The notes: generated by a model from the sequence alone, not told the origin. DNA of 64,000 bases from Ornithinimicrobium pratense (GCF_008843165.1 NZ_CP044427.1:1302001-1366000), one strand, 5' to 3'; positions 43,095 through 54,613 are shown, numbered from the stretch's first letter. Program-made: numbers and translations.

Positions 43095-44455
43095 GCGAGG
43101 CGGCTGGCCTGGCGGTCGGTGACGAGGTCGAGGTCCCGGTCGGGCCGGTCGCGCACGGGGGGCACTGCGTGGCTCGCTACGGCCCCGACGGCCAGGTGGT
43201 CTTCGTGCGCCACGCCATACCGGGGGAGCGGGTGCGGGCCAGGGTGACCGAGGTCGGCCCGAAGGGGCGGTACGTGCGTGCGGACGCCGTCGCGGTGTTG
43301 GAGGCCTCAGCGGACCGGGTGGCCCGGCCGTGCCCGTTCTCCGGCCCGGGGCGGTGCGGCGGCTGTGACTGGCAGCACGTGTCGCTGGAGGCCCAGCGGC
43401 GCCTGAAGATGCAGGTTGTCGCCGAGCAGCTGGTGCGGCTGGGCGGTTTCACGCCCGAGGAGGTCCAGGCGCTGGGCGTGACCTGCGAGCCAGTGCCGGG
43501 GGACCAGGACGGTCTGCGCTGGCGGACCCGGGTGGAGTTCGCGGTGGCCCGGGACGGAGGGGATGGTGCGGGCAGCCCGGCCGCCGACGTCGTCGGTCTG
43601 CGGGTGCATCGCTCGCACGAGGTCGTCCCCATCGATGACTGCCTCATCGCCACCGAGGGGGTGCTGGGCACGGGCGCGCTCCGACAACCGCCACCGCCCA
43701 GCGTGGTGGCCCTGGACGCCGTCGACCCCTCGGTGAGCGAGGCTGCCCTGGTGCCGCTCGCGCTCATCCAGGAAGGCCGAGGTGGCCGGGGGAAGGCGGG
43801 AGGTCCGCAGCGTGGGCGTCGAGGTGCAGGATCCCGGGGCGCCCGCCTGGGTCTGCGCCCGCTGGGGAAGGTGCCAGAGGTCACCGAACGGGTGCGGACC
43901 CAGGCTGGCGGCTCGCACGACTTCACCCTGTCGGCGCGCGGGTTCTGGCAGGTGCATCCGGGAGCGGCGGCCACCTTCACCGAACAGGTGCTGACCTGGC
44001 TCGCACCCCGGGAGGGGGAGCGGGTCCTGGACCTCTACTCGGGCGTCGGCCTGTTCGCGGTCCCCCTGGCCCAGGCGGTCGGGCCGCGGGGTTCGGTCCT
44101 GGCGGTCGAGGCCGACAGGGGGGCCGCTGGTGCCGCATGCCGGCACCTCGCGGCATACCCCTGGGCAGGTGCCGTCGCCCGGCCCACCGCGCCGGCTCTT
44201 GCCGAGCTGGTGGCGCAGGGGGAGCGGGCTGACCTCGTCGTCCTGGACCCGCCGCGCACGGGCGCGGGGCGGGAGGTCATGGAGGCGATCGCCGATCTCC
44301 GGCCGCGGGCGGTCGTGTATGTCGCGTGCGACCCCGCCGCACTGGCCCGTGACCTGGCCACCGCGCGCGAGCTGGGTCTGGAACTGGGCGGGCTCCGGGT
44401 GCTGGATGCGTTCCCGATGACCCAGCACATGGAGTGCCTGGCCCTGCTCGTCTGA
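43091..44455 (+). CDS. TrmA/RlmCD-family 5-methyluridine RNA methyltransferase
   Basis: 454 residues from GTG 43091. An N-terminal TRAM OB-fold (VEVPVGPVAHGGHCVARYG) precedes a Cys-rich cluster site (RPCPFSGPGRCGGCDWQHV). The SAM-binding VLDLYSGVGLFAVPLAQAVG and catalytic LVVLDPPRTGAGREVMEAI/YVACDPAALARDL follow. It makes m5U in tRNA or 23S rRNA. Residues about 228-258 (codons 43772-43865) look out of frame, with A/T-rich third positions. A neighbouring frame, read as REVRSVGVEVQDPGAPAWVC, has normal codon use. One extra G at 43788-43792 and one missing at 43864-43867 would explain this. Confidence 0.88.
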   Translation: MSEAAGLAVGDEVEVPVGPVAHGGHCVARYGPDGQVVFVRHAIPGERVRARVTEVGPKGRYVRADAVAVLEASADRVARPCPFSGPGRCGGCDWQHVSLEAQRRLKMQVVAEQLVRLGGFTPEEVQALGVTCEPVPGDQDGLRWRTRVEFAVARDGGDGAGSPAADVVGLRVHRSHEVVPIDDCLIATEGVLGTGALRQPPPPSVVALDAVDPSVSEAALVPLALIQEGRGGRGKAGGPQRGRRGAGSRGARLGLRPLGKVPEVTERVRTQAGGSHDFTLSARGFWQVHPGAAATFTEQVLTWLAPREGERVLDLYSGVGLFAVPLAQAVGPRGSVLAVEADRGAAGAACRHLAAYPWAGAVARPTAPALAELVAQGERADLVVLDPPRTGAGREVMEAIADLRPRAVVYVACDPAALARDLATARELGLELGGLRVLDAFPMTQHMECLALLV

Positions 44456-44466
44456 CCCTCCTGACC

Positions 44467-44509
44467 CGCGACGGGCTCGGCCCCTCGCGACGGGCTCGGC
44501 CCCTCGCGA
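44467..44509 (+). repeat. Tandem 19-bp repeat, 2.3 copies
   Basis: CGCGACGGGCTCGGCCCCT occurs at 44467-44485 and identically at 44486-44504, followed by CGCGA of a third copy. It lies 11 bp after the RNA methyltransferase stop and well before the aconitase promoter. Each copy can form a small stem (CGGGCTCGGCCC), so it may aid termination. Confidence 0.85.
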
Positions 44510-44600
44510 GCTGTGTCGGCGGGCCAGACGCGACCGCGCGCGGGATGACAGGATGGAGGTGACCGGTCCCCCGGGTTTGATCCTGGTGGCCCAGACCAGA

Positions 44601-44618
44601 TATCTTGATGTCAAGATA
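44601..44618. promoter_or_regulatory. Perfect palindromic operator before aconitase
   Basis: TATCTTGATGTCAAGATA is a perfect 8-bp inverted repeat (TATCTTGA/TCAAGATA) around a central TG. It stands in an AT-rich patch 28 bp before the aconitase TTG start, where the -10 element and start site should lie. This is the shape of a dimeric TetR-, MarR- or GntR-type operator. No regulator gene is adjacent, so the protein is encoded elsewhere. Confidence 0.7.
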
Positions 44619-44646
44619 AATAGTCAGCGAGCGAAGGAGCGGAACG

Positions 44647-47472
<2,826 letters not shown>

Positions 47473-47482
47473 CGAGACATCA

Positions 47483-47539
47483 CCCGGGCTACCAGCCCGG
47501 GGAACCTGCGGCGCCCGTCGGACCACGTCCGGCGGGCGC
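47483..47539. terminator. Double hairpin terminator after acnA
   Basis: Hairpin 1: CCCGGGCT (47483-47490), 3-nt loop, AGCCCGGG (47494-47501). Hairpin 2: GCGCCCGTCGGAC (47511-47523), 3-nt loop, GTCCGGCGGGCGC (47527-47539), 13 bp with a single G-T pair. Both lie within 70 bp of the aconitase stop. They lack T-runs but are very stable, as expected of actinobacterial terminators. Confidence 0.75.
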
Positions 47540-47629
47540 CGTCGGGCATCCTGGGGGAAGACGGCACGGAATACTGCGGCGCCGATGTGCGCTCTCCATG
47601 TGACACGTCATCTATACGGGAGGCCCGAC

Positions 47630-48511
47630 ATGACCCAGACCACCCCGCGGCGAGACCGCCTCGCCGCCGACACCGCCATGGGCCCGGTGACGCTCGACGT
47701 GGCGGACCTGGAGGGCATGACCGCCTACTACCGCGACGCGGTGACCCTGCAGGTGATCTCGGAGGACGGCCCCGTCGCCACGTTGGGCCGCGGCGCCACC
47801 CCGATCATCGTGCTGCGCCACAGCCCTGAGCTGAAGCGTGCGGCCCCCGGCTCCGCCGGGCTGTTCCACACCGCGATCCTCTTCCCCACCCAGGCCGCCC
47901 TGGCCGCTACCCTGGCCTCGATGGCCCGGGCCGGCGCCCGCTACGTCGGCAGCGCCGACCACCTGGTGAGCAAGGCGTTCTACTTCGAGGACCCCGAAGG
48001 CAACGGGATCGAGCTGTACTGGGACCGTGACCGCACCGAGTGGAGCTGGGTGCACGGGCAGGTCGAGATGGACAGCACACTCCTCGACGCGAGCGCTTTC
48101 CTGCAGGAGCACCTGACCGAGGAGGGGCAGCAGGCCCCGGACACCGGGGACGCCGTAGTCGGGCACGTCCATCTCTCGGTGGGCGACATCGACACCGCCC
48201 GTGAGTTCTACGTCGACCGGCTCGGGTTCGACACCACCAACGCCTGGCGCGGCCAGGCCCTGTTCGTCAGCGCCGGCGGCTACCACCATCACATGGCGAT
48301 GAACGTCTGGAACAGCCGCGGTGCCGGGCCCCGGTTCCCCTCCCTGGGCCTGGGGCAGGTCGACATCGTCGTGCCCACCCCCGAGGACGTCGGTGAGCTC
48401 ACCGAGCGGATGACCCACTTCGGGGTCCAGTCCGCCGACGACGGTCGCACCGTCACCCTGCGCGACCCGTGGGCGAACACGATCCGGGTCGAAGCGCTGG
48501 GCGGACGCTGA
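47630..48511 (+). CDS. Two-domain VOC (glyoxalase/ring-cleavage dioxygenase-like) protein
   Basis: 293 residues from ATG 47630, with GGGAGG upstream. Two vicinal-oxygen-chelate halves are clear: GPVTLDVADLEGMTAYYRDAV with YFEDPEGNGIELYWDR, and GHVHLSVGDIDTAREFYVDRLGF with TLRDPWANTIRVEAL. Metal ligands are plausible His and Glu residues in these motifs (FHTAILF, GIELYWDR). It resembles CatE/YwbC-type catechol-2,3-dioxygenase relatives, but the substrate is unknown. It ends six bases before the LLM-hemerythrin gene, so the two are co-transcribed. Confidence 0.85.
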   Translation: MTQTTPRRDRLAADTAMGPVTLDVADLEGMTAYYRDAVTLQVISEDGPVATLGRGATPIIVLRHSPELKRAAPGSAGLFHTAILFPTQAALAATLASMARAGARYVGSADHLVSKAFYFEDPEGNGIELYWDRDRTEWSWVHGQVEMDSTLLDASAFLQEHLTEEGQQAPDTGDAVVGHVHLSVGDIDTAREFYVDRLGFDTTNAWRGQALFVSAGGYHHHMAMNVWNSRGAGPRFPSLGLGQVDIVVPTPEDVGELTERMTHFGVQSADDGRTVTLRDPWANTIRVEALGGR

Positions 48512-48516
48512 ACACG

Positions 48517-50151
48517 ATGACCGACTACGGCCACGAGATCCGCCTGGGCATCTTCCCCACCCCCGACGCCGCCGACCCGCAACGGGCCGTGACCCTGGCG
48601 GTTGCGGCCGACACCTCGGGCATCGACCTGGTCAGCGTCCAGGACCACCCCTACGCCAAGGACCAGCTGGACTCCTGGACCCTGCTGTCCTGGATCGCCG
48701 CCCGGACCACCAGCGTGCGGGTGGCCCAGAACGTCGCCAACCTCCCGCTGCGCGCCCCGGTGGTGCTGGCCAACTCGGTGGCCACCCTCGACCTGCTCTC
48801 CGGCGGTCGGGCCGAGCTCGGCCTGGGCACGGGAGGGTTCTGGGACGCGATCGTGGCGGCCGGCGGTCCGCGGCGCAGCCCCGGTGAGGCGGTCGATGCG
48901 CTGATCGAGGCGATCGACGTGGTCCGCCAGGTCTGGCGGGGCGAGGGCTCGGTGCGGGTGGAGGGCGAGCACTACCGGGTCAAGGGCCTGCACTCAGGTC
49001 CGGCCCCCGGCGGCAGGCCCGCGATCTGGATCGGCGCCTACGGCCCGCGTATGCAGCGCGTCACCGGCCGCCTGGGCGACGGCTGGCTGCCCAGCATGGG
49101 CTACCTGGCCCCGGACAAGCTGCCGGAGGCCAACGCCCGCATCGACGAGGCCGCGGCCGCGGCGGGGCGTGCCCCCCAGGACGTCATCCGCCTCTACAAC
49201 GTGCACGGCCGCTTTGGTGGGAGCACGGCCGGAGCCGGTGGTCAGGCAGGCCTGCGCGGCAGCGCGACCGACTGGGCCGAGCAGCTGGCCGAGCTGGCCC
49301 TGGGGCAGGGCATGTCCACCTTTATCCTGGCCACCGACGACGTGCGCACGGTGCAGGTCTTCGGCCAGGAGGTCGGGCCCGCTCTTCGGGACCTTGTGCA
49401 GGCCGAGCGGTCCGGCCGCGCTGGGGGTGACTTGGCGGCGGCCAACGACCAGGCGCCGGAGTCGGTCGAGGTGACCACCGCTCCCGGTGCGCCCGGCAAC
49501 CCGGGCGCCGGGGTGACGAGGGCGCAGTTGCCGCAGGGCATCATCCCCACCCCGGACGACGGCACCCGCCTGACCGGTGAGCTGGACTGGGACGAGCCCT
49601 CCCGGCCCAGCGTCGGCGCGCCCGCCGGCGCGCCGACGGCATACACGCCCGCGCAGCTGGCGGCACCGCAGCACCTCATCGACATCCACGACCACCTGCG
49701 CGAGGAGCTGTCCCGGGTGCGGGAGGTCGTGGACCAGGTGCGCGAGGGGCACCTGCAGGTCGGGCAGGCGCGCTCGATCATCAACACGATGACGATGCGG
49801 CAGAACACCTGGACCCTCGGCGCCTTCTGCCAGTCCTACTGCCGGATCGTCACCGGGCATCACACCTTGGAGGACCGCTCGGTCTTCCCGCACCTGCGCA
49901 GGGCCGAGCCGGGCGTCGCTACGGTCCTGGACCGGCTCGAGGAGGAGCACGAGGTCATCGCCGACGTGCTGGACCGGCTGGACCGGGCGCTGGTCGCGCT
50001 CGTCGACGAGGAGGGGTATGGCGGGCAGGGCCGACAGGCGCTGGACGAGCTGTCCCACAGCGTCGACCTACTGACCGACACCCTGCTCTCCCACCTGTCC
50101 TACGAGGAGCGCGAGCTGTCCGGACCGCTGGCCCGGCACGGGTTCTCCTAG
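48517..50151 (+). CDS. LLM-class flavin-dependent oxidoreductase fused to a hemerythrin HHE domain
   Basis: 544 residues from ATG 48517. Residues ~5-300 form a luciferase-like TIM barrel (IRLGIFPTPDAADPQ, LDLLSGGRAELGLGTGGFWD, WIGAYGPRMQRVTGRLGDGWLP) that uses reduced flavin or F420. A Pro/Gly-rich linker (~305-385) leads to a four-helix hemerythrin domain with di-iron ligands in IDIHDHLREEL, GHHTLEDRSVFPHL, EEEHEVIADVL and SHLSYEERELSGP. The latter binds O2, NO or iron. Joined in one chain, an O2/NO-sensing or iron-supplying module may regulate the flavin enzyme. It neighbours the iron-siderophore importer on the opposite strand. Confidence 0.88.
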   Translation: MTDYGHEIRLGIFPTPDAADPQRAVTLAVAADTSGIDLVSVQDHPYAKDQLDSWTLLSWIAARTTSVRVAQNVANLPLRAPVVLANSVATLDLLSGGRAELGLGTGGFWDAIVAAGGPRRSPGEAVDALIEAIDVVRQVWRGEGSVRVEGEHYRVKGLHSGPAPGGRPAIWIGAYGPRMQRVTGRLGDGWLPSMGYLAPDKLPEANARIDEAAAAAGRAPQDVIRLYNVHGRFGGSTAGAGGQAGLRGSATDWAEQLAELALGQGMSTFILATDDVRTVQVFGQEVGPALRDLVQAERSGRAGGDLAAANDQAPESVEVTTAPGAPGNPGAGVTRAQLPQGIIPTPDDGTRLTGELDWDEPSRPSVGAPAGAPTAYTPAQLAAPQHLIDIHDHLREELSRVREVVDQVREGHLQVGQARSIINTMTMRQNTWTLGAFCQSYCRIVTGHHTLEDRSVFPHLRRAEPGVATVLDRLEEEHEVIADVLDRLDRALVALVDEEGYGGQGRQALDELSHSVDLLTDTLLSHLSYEERELSGPLARHGFS

Positions 50152-50179
50152 TCGCCTACCCATGTGTTCGCTGGTCGTC

Positions 50180-50488
50180 CTAGCTCGTCCAGGTCACCTG
50201 CAGGCCATCCTTGGCGCCGAAGCGCTCCAGGTGCGAGCCGACGACCTGCGCCATCCGGTCGGCGCCTTCCTCGCTGGTGGCCTCGACGTGCAGGCCGAGC
50301 GTGTCGGCCGCGGTAGTGTCCATCAGGCAGGTCGCCTCCAGACCCTCAAAGCTCATGGTCAGGTGTGGCCCACGGTCGGTCTCGGTCAGGGTCATCTTGC
50401 GACCCAGGTGCGAGCCGAGCTGCTTGGCGTAGCGGGCAGGGGCCTCGGTGGCGACGTGGGCGGTGCGGCTCTGCATGGTGCTGCTCAT
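50180..50488 (-). CDS. DUF2218 family protein
   Basis: 102 residues from ATG 50488, overlapping the ATPase stop (4 bp). It matches DUF2218, a small alpha/beta domain with conserved HVATEAPARYAKQLGSHLGRK and LHVEATSEEGADRMAQVVGSHLERFG. The family frequently sits in siderophore uptake or reduction operons, as here, but its function is unknown. A role in handling the ferric chelate or iron release inside the cell is a reasonable guess. Last gene of the four-gene iron operon after the substrate-binding gene. Confidence 0.85.
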   Translation of the reverse strand: MSSTMQSRTAHVATEAPARYAKQLGSHLGRKMTLTETDRGPHLTMSFEGLEATCLMDTTAADTLGLHVEATSEEGADRMAQVVGSHLERFGAKDGLQVTWTS

Positions 50489-51435
50489 CGGGTAGATCCT
50501 CTGGTCAGGGTGGGGGCGAACGGATGGGTGGTCGTGAAGCTGTCGTCGACGTCGGGCGGTTCGGTGGTCAGGGGCTGACCGGACGCGAGCGGTTGGCCGG
50601 GGGCAAGGGGCACCACGGGCAGGCCCTCCACCTCTGTGGCCTCGGGGGCCCGGTCGCGGTCGCGGACCGGCGCGCCGGGGGTCCAGAAGACGCCCAGCAG
50701 CATGCCGTGCAGGTCCTGCACGACGATGTCCATGTCGAAGACCTCGCGCAGCACCTCGCGCTGCATGATCTGGGCGGGGGTGCCGATGCTGACCACCAAG
50801 CCGTCGCGCATGGCCACGATGTGGTCGGCGAAGGCGGAGGCGAAGTTGATGTCGTGCAGCACCACCACGACCGTCTTGCCCAGGTCGTCGGCAGCGCGGC
50901 GCAGCAGCTTCATGGTGTGCGCGGCGTGTTTCATGTCCAGGTTGTTCAGCGGCTCGTCCAGCAGCACGTAGTCGGTGTCCTGGGCCAGCACCATCGCCAC
51001 ATAGGCCCGCTGGCGCTGCCCGCCGGACACCTCGTCCAGGTAGCGACCCTGCAGGTCCTGCAGGTCGAGGAACTCGATCGAGCGGTCGATGATCTCCTCG
51101 TCGGCCTGGGTCAGCCGGCCCCGCGTGTACGGGAAGCGGCCGAAGCCGACGAGCTGCCGGATGGTGAGGCGGGTGATGAAGTGGTTCTCCTGGCGCAGGA
51201 TCGACAGAATCTTGGCCAGGTCCTTGGACGCGGTGCGGGTGATGTCGTAGCCGGCGACCTCGATGACACCGTCGTCCAGGCCCTGCAGCCGGCCGATCAT
51301 CGTCAGCAGGGTCGACTTGCCGGCCCCGTTGGGGCCGATCAGGGCGGTGATGCCGCCCGCGGGGATCTGCAGGTCGACCGGGCCGATGCGGACCTCACTG
51401 CTGTAGTCCTTGCGGACTGTGGTCAGGTTGATCAC
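50485..51435 (-). CDS. Iron-siderophore ABC transporter ATP-binding protein (YclP/CeuD-like)
   Basis: 316 residues from ATG 51435. Motifs: Walker A ALIGPNGAGKSTLL near residue 35, signature VSGGQRQRAYVAM, Walker B YVLLDEPLNNLD and the H-loop VVVVLHDINFASAF. The spacing and RQENHFITRLTIRQLVGFGRFPYTRGR segment resemble Bacillus YclP-type petrobactin ATPases. A 65-residue Pro-rich tail is added at the C-terminus and is not part of the usual domain. It overlaps the permease upstream and DUF2218 downstream by 4 bp each. Confidence 0.92.
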   Translation of the reverse strand: MINLTTVRKDYSSEVRIGPVDLQIPAGGITALIGPNGAGKSTLLTMIGRLQGLDDGVIEVAGYDITRTASKDLAKILSILRQENHFITRLTIRQLVGFGRFPYTRGRLTQADEEIIDRSIEFLDLQDLQGRYLDEVSGGQRQRAYVAMVLAQDTDYVLLDEPLNNLDMKHAAHTMKLLRRAADDLGKTVVVVLHDINFASAFADHIVAMRDGLVVSIGTPAQIMQREVLREVFDMDIVVQDLHGMLLGVFWTPGAPVRDRDRAPEATEVEGLPVVPLAPGQPLASGQPLTTEPPDVDDSFTTTHPFAPTLTRGSTR

Positions 51436-52478
51436 AGGCGTCCCTTTCTCAGGATGACGTACAGAAAGACCGATCCGCCCACGAGCTCGATGATGATCGA
51501 GACGACTCCCTGGGCGTAGAAGATGTTGCGCATGATGAAGTAGGCGCCGGCCAGCACGACGAAGCCGGTGAGCGCGGCGACCGGGAAGATCCGGCGGTGG
51601 TCGTAGGTGTCGGCGAACTGGTAGGACAAGGTGGCGACCAGGAAGCCCAGGAAGGTCATCGGGCCGACCAGGGCGGTGGAGACCGCCATGAGGATGGAGA
51701 TCAGGAAGAGCACCCGCATGGTCTCGTAGCGGTGGTTCAGACCCAGGTTGAGCGTGGTCTCCTTGCCCAGCGCGAGCACGTTGAGCCGCGGCGAGCTCCA
51801 GAAGAGCAGACCGGCCGCGACGGCGACCAGAGGGATCGCCACCGGGAAGTAGCTGGGGTCGGCGTTGCTCACCGAGCCGAACAGGCGGGCGGTGAGGATG
51901 TCGAACTCGCTGGGGGAGAGCAGGCGCTGCATGAACGTGGAGACCGACCCCAGCCCGCCCCCGATGATGATCCCGACCAGCAGCATGACGTGGATATTGC
52001 CGCGCTTGCCCGAGAGCAGCCAGCCGTAGAGCGCCAGGGCCAGGGCGACCATGATGGCGACCAGCAGCACGAACTGCCGGACCCCGGTGAAGTACATGAT
52101 TCCCGCCGCGCCCAGCACGAAGACGGCGCTGGTCTGGACCGCGACGTACAGCGACTCGAAGCCCATGATCGAGGGGGTCAGGATGCGGTTGTTGGTCACC
52201 GTCTGGAAGCTCACCGTCGCCACCGCGTGGCAGATGGCGACGATGGCCATCACCACGACGTTGGTGACCCGCATGTCCACGATGAGCCAGAAGCCACGCG
52301 AGCCGTAGGGCATGGGGTTGTCCCAGACGAGCAGGCCGATCCCGAAGAACAGGGCAAGGAAGATCAGGATCCCCAGCACGATCCGGTAGCGCAGGCGGGA
52401 GGCCTGGGTCGGCATCGGGCCAGAGCAGGGTCGCTCGCGCTCGACCTCGGCCAGGGGGGAGGTGATCGGCTCAGCCAC
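51432..52478 (-). CDS. Iron-siderophore ABC transporter permease (FecCD family)
   Basis: 348 residues from GTG 52478. A cytosolic leader of about 30 residues is followed by nine or ten membrane helices. The FecCD hallmark is present in LTGFVVLAGAYFIMRNIFYAQGVVSIIIELVGGSVFLYVILRK near the end, and GPMTFLGFLVATLSYQFADTYDHR forms the coupling region to the ATPase. This corresponds to the YclO partner. It overlaps the first permease by 8 bp and the ATPase by 4 bp. Confidence 0.9.
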   Translation of the reverse strand: MAEPITSPLAEVERERPCSGPMPTQASRLRYRIVLGILIFLALFFGIGLLVWDNPMPYGSRGFWLIVDMRVTNVVVMAIVAICHAVATVSFQTVTNNRILTPSIMGFESLYVAVQTSAVFVLGAAGIMYFTGVRQFVLLVAIMVALALALYGWLLSGKRGNIHVMLLVGIIIGGGLGSVSTFMQRLLSPSEFDILTARLFGSVSNADPSYFPVAIPLVAVAAGLLFWSSPRLNVLALGKETTLNLGLNHRYETMRVLFLISILMAVSTALVGPMTFLGFLVATLSYQFADTYDHRRIFPVAALTGFVVLAGAYFIMRNIFYAQGVVSIIIELVGGSVFLYVILRKGRL

Positions 52479-53472
52479 GGCGGCCCTGCCGCACGATGAG
52501 AGTGATGAAGACGACGGCCCCGACGATGCCCAGGATGAGGGAGACCGGCACCTCGAAGGGCGCGATGATGGTCCGGCCGATGAGGTCGCAGACCGTGACG
52601 AGCGCGATGCCCAGCAGGCAGACCCATGGCAGGTTGCTGCGCAGGTCGTCCCCGCGGATCATCGAGACGACGTTGGGCACGATGAGGCCGAGGAAGGGCA
52701 GGTTGCCCACGACGACGGTGACCACGCCGGTGGCGACCGCGATGAGCATGGTGCCGATGAGCACCATCCGGTTGTAGTTGACCCCCACGTTGGTGGCGAT
52801 GTCCTCGCCCAGGCCAGCCACGGTGAGCCGGTCGGCCATGATGAAGACGCCGATCACGACCACGACCACGACCCAGAGCACCTCGTACTGTCCCCGCAGC
52901 ACCGAGGTGAAGCTGCCGGCGAACCAGATGCCCAGGCTCTGCAACATGTCCGTCTGCAGGGCGATGAAGGTGGAGACGGAGCCGACGACGGCGCCGAGCA
53001 TGATGCCGACGATCGGGACGATGAGTGAGGTGCGCAGCGAGACCCGGCGCAGGAAGAGAAAGAAGATCATCGTGCCGATGAAGGCCGCCACAACAGCGCC
53101 GGCCATCCTGGTCAGGATGCTCGCGGTGGGCAGCAGGATCATCACGATCAGCAGGCCCAGCCCGGCCCACTCGGTCGTCCCGGTCGTGGTGGGCTCGACG
53201 AAACGGTTCTGGGTGAGCAGCTGCATGACCAGTCCGCACATCGCCATCGCGGCCCCCGCCAGCACCAGCGCGATCGTGCGCGGCACCCGGGTGATGGCGA
53301 ACATCTGCCGGCCATCCTCGCTGCCGAAGATGTCGTAGACGCCGGTGAACAGGGACAGGGCGAGCAGCGCGGCCACCCCGAGGATGCCCAGCAGCAGCTT
53401 GGCGTCCAGCAGAGGTCCCTTGGTAGAGCGCCCCTGGGTGGGGCGCTGCGGCGTTGCGGTGCTCGTGGTCAC
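52471..53472 (-). CDS. Iron-siderophore ABC transporter permease (FecCD family)
   Basis: 333 residues from GTG 53472. Typical FecCD fold: RVPRTIALVLAGAAMAMCGLVMQLLTQNRFVEPTTTG near residue 65, and LPFLGLIVPNVVSMIRGDDLRSNLPWVCLLG as the coupling helix. It corresponds to the YclN half of a heterodimeric channel with the next gene. It starts 81 bp after the substrate-binding-protein gene, long enough for a weak processing or attenuation site, but I see no clear structure there. Confidence 0.9.
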   Translation of the reverse strand: MTTSTATPQRPTQGRSTKGPLLDAKLLLGILGVAALLALSLFTGVYDIFGSEDGRQMFAITRVPRTIALVLAGAAMAMCGLVMQLLTQNRFVEPTTTGTTEWAGLGLLIVMILLPTASILTRMAGAVVAAFIGTMIFFLFLRRVSLRTSLIVPIVGIMLGAVVGSVSTFIALQTDMLQSLGIWFAGSFTSVLRGQYEVLWVVVVVVIGVFIMADRLTVAGLGEDIATNVGVNYNRMVLIGTMLIAVATGVVTVVVGNLPFLGLIVPNVVSMIRGDDLRSNLPWVCLLGIALVTVCDLIGRTIIAPFEVPVSLILGIVGAVVFITLIVRQGRRG

Positions 53473-53553
53473 AAAAGGCCTTGGTCGTAGGAGATGACGG
53501 ACGTTCGGCGGCGCGGCGCCCGGTCCATGGGACGGGCACCGCGCCGGACCGGC

Positions 53554-54585
53554 TCAGCCCGCGTTCTCGAAGGCGTCGGCCAGCGAGTTCAGAAACTCGG
53601 TGTAGGTCTGGATGCCTTCGCTGGTGTAGGCGTCGTTGGGCATGTAGACGATACGGCCCTCCTTGACGGCGGCCACGTTGGCCAGGGCCTCGCTGTCCTC
53701 CAGGACCTGGGCAGCGGGGGAGTAGTTCGGGTCGTCGGCCGCGACGGCGGCGTCCCGGTCCATGACCAGGATCCAGTCCGGGTTGGAGGAGGCGATCGCC
53801 TCCACGGAGATGTCATCGCCCTGGTGGTCCTCGCTGCCGTCGGTCTCCAGCGCCGGCGTGAGGTCGAAGAGGTCGAAGATCGGACCCAGGGTGCGGCCGT
53901 TGCCGGGGGTGACGTAGCCGATCTCACCACCGGAGGTGATGACGGCCATCACCGTCTCGGACGGGTCGTAGGCGGCCTTGACCCGCTCCACAGCCGCGTC
54001 CAGGTCGGCGTTCAGCGCCTCGGCCTGCGTCTCCTTGCCGAAGATGGTGCCCAGCACGGTGATCTGACGCTTGAGCTCGGCATCCAGCGGCTCGCCCTCA
54101 CGGGGGTCCAGGTCGAGCACGACCGCCTCGGGGGCCAGGCGCTCGAAGTCGCTGCGGTAGTCGGCGAACCGCTGGCCGTTGACGATCAGGTCCGGGTCGG
54201 CCGCGACGACCGCCTCGAGATCGGGCTCACGGTGGTTGCCGAGGTCAATGACCGAGGAGTCCTGCGTGTAGGACAGGCCGGCCGGCATCAGCGCGACCGC
54301 GGCGGCGGTCAGCTCAATGCCCCAGGCGTCCAGGGTCTCAAAGGTCCGGTTGTCGGTCGCGACCACGGACTGCGGCGGCAGCGCGATGGTGTGGCTGCCA
54401 TTGTTGTCCTCGATCTCCACCGAGGTGGCCTCGGATCCGCCCTCCTCGGCGGTGCCTGAGCCGCCAGCGGCGGGGGTCTCCTGGGAGTCTGCCGCGCTGT
54501 CGGTTCCGCAGGCGGTCAGGACGAGGGCAGAGGCCGCAAGGGTTGCGATCATCGCGACGCGCGGGCGGCTGACGGTCTTGGTCAT
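53554..54585 (-). CDS. Siderophore ABC transporter substrate-binding lipoprotein (YclQ/CeuE-like)
   Basis: 343 residues from ATG 54585. A signal sequence ending LVLTACGTDS gives the lipobox Cys24 for acylation. After a Ser/Gly/Glu linker, the mature protein has the helical-backbone binding fold with TIALPPQSVVATDNRTFETLDAWGIEL and RFADYRSDFERLAPEAVVLDL. The pattern resembles petrobactin/catecholate-type binders YclQ and CeuE rather than hydroxamate binders, but ligand identity is inferred. Two IdeR/DtxR-type iron boxes lie upstream, so repression by iron is expected. Confidence 0.92.
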   Translation of the reverse strand: MTKTVSRPRVAMIATLAASALVLTACGTDSAADSQETPAAGGSGTAEEGGSEATSVEIEDNNGSHTIALPPQSVVATDNRTFETLDAWGIELTAAAVALMPAGLSYTQDSSVIDLGNHREPDLEAVVAADPDLIVNGQRFADYRSDFERLAPEAVVLDLDPREGEPLDAELKRQITVLGTIFGKETQAEALNADLDAAVERVKAAYDPSETVMAVITSGGEIGYVTPGNGRTLGPIFDLFDLTPALETDGSEDHQGDDISVEAIASSNPDWILVMDRDAAVAADDPNYSPAAQVLEDSEALANVAAVKEGRIVYMPNDAYTSEGIQTYTEFLNSLADAFENAG

Positions 54586-54613
54586 CGAGGGTCCTCAAAA
54601 GTGTGTGGAGCGG

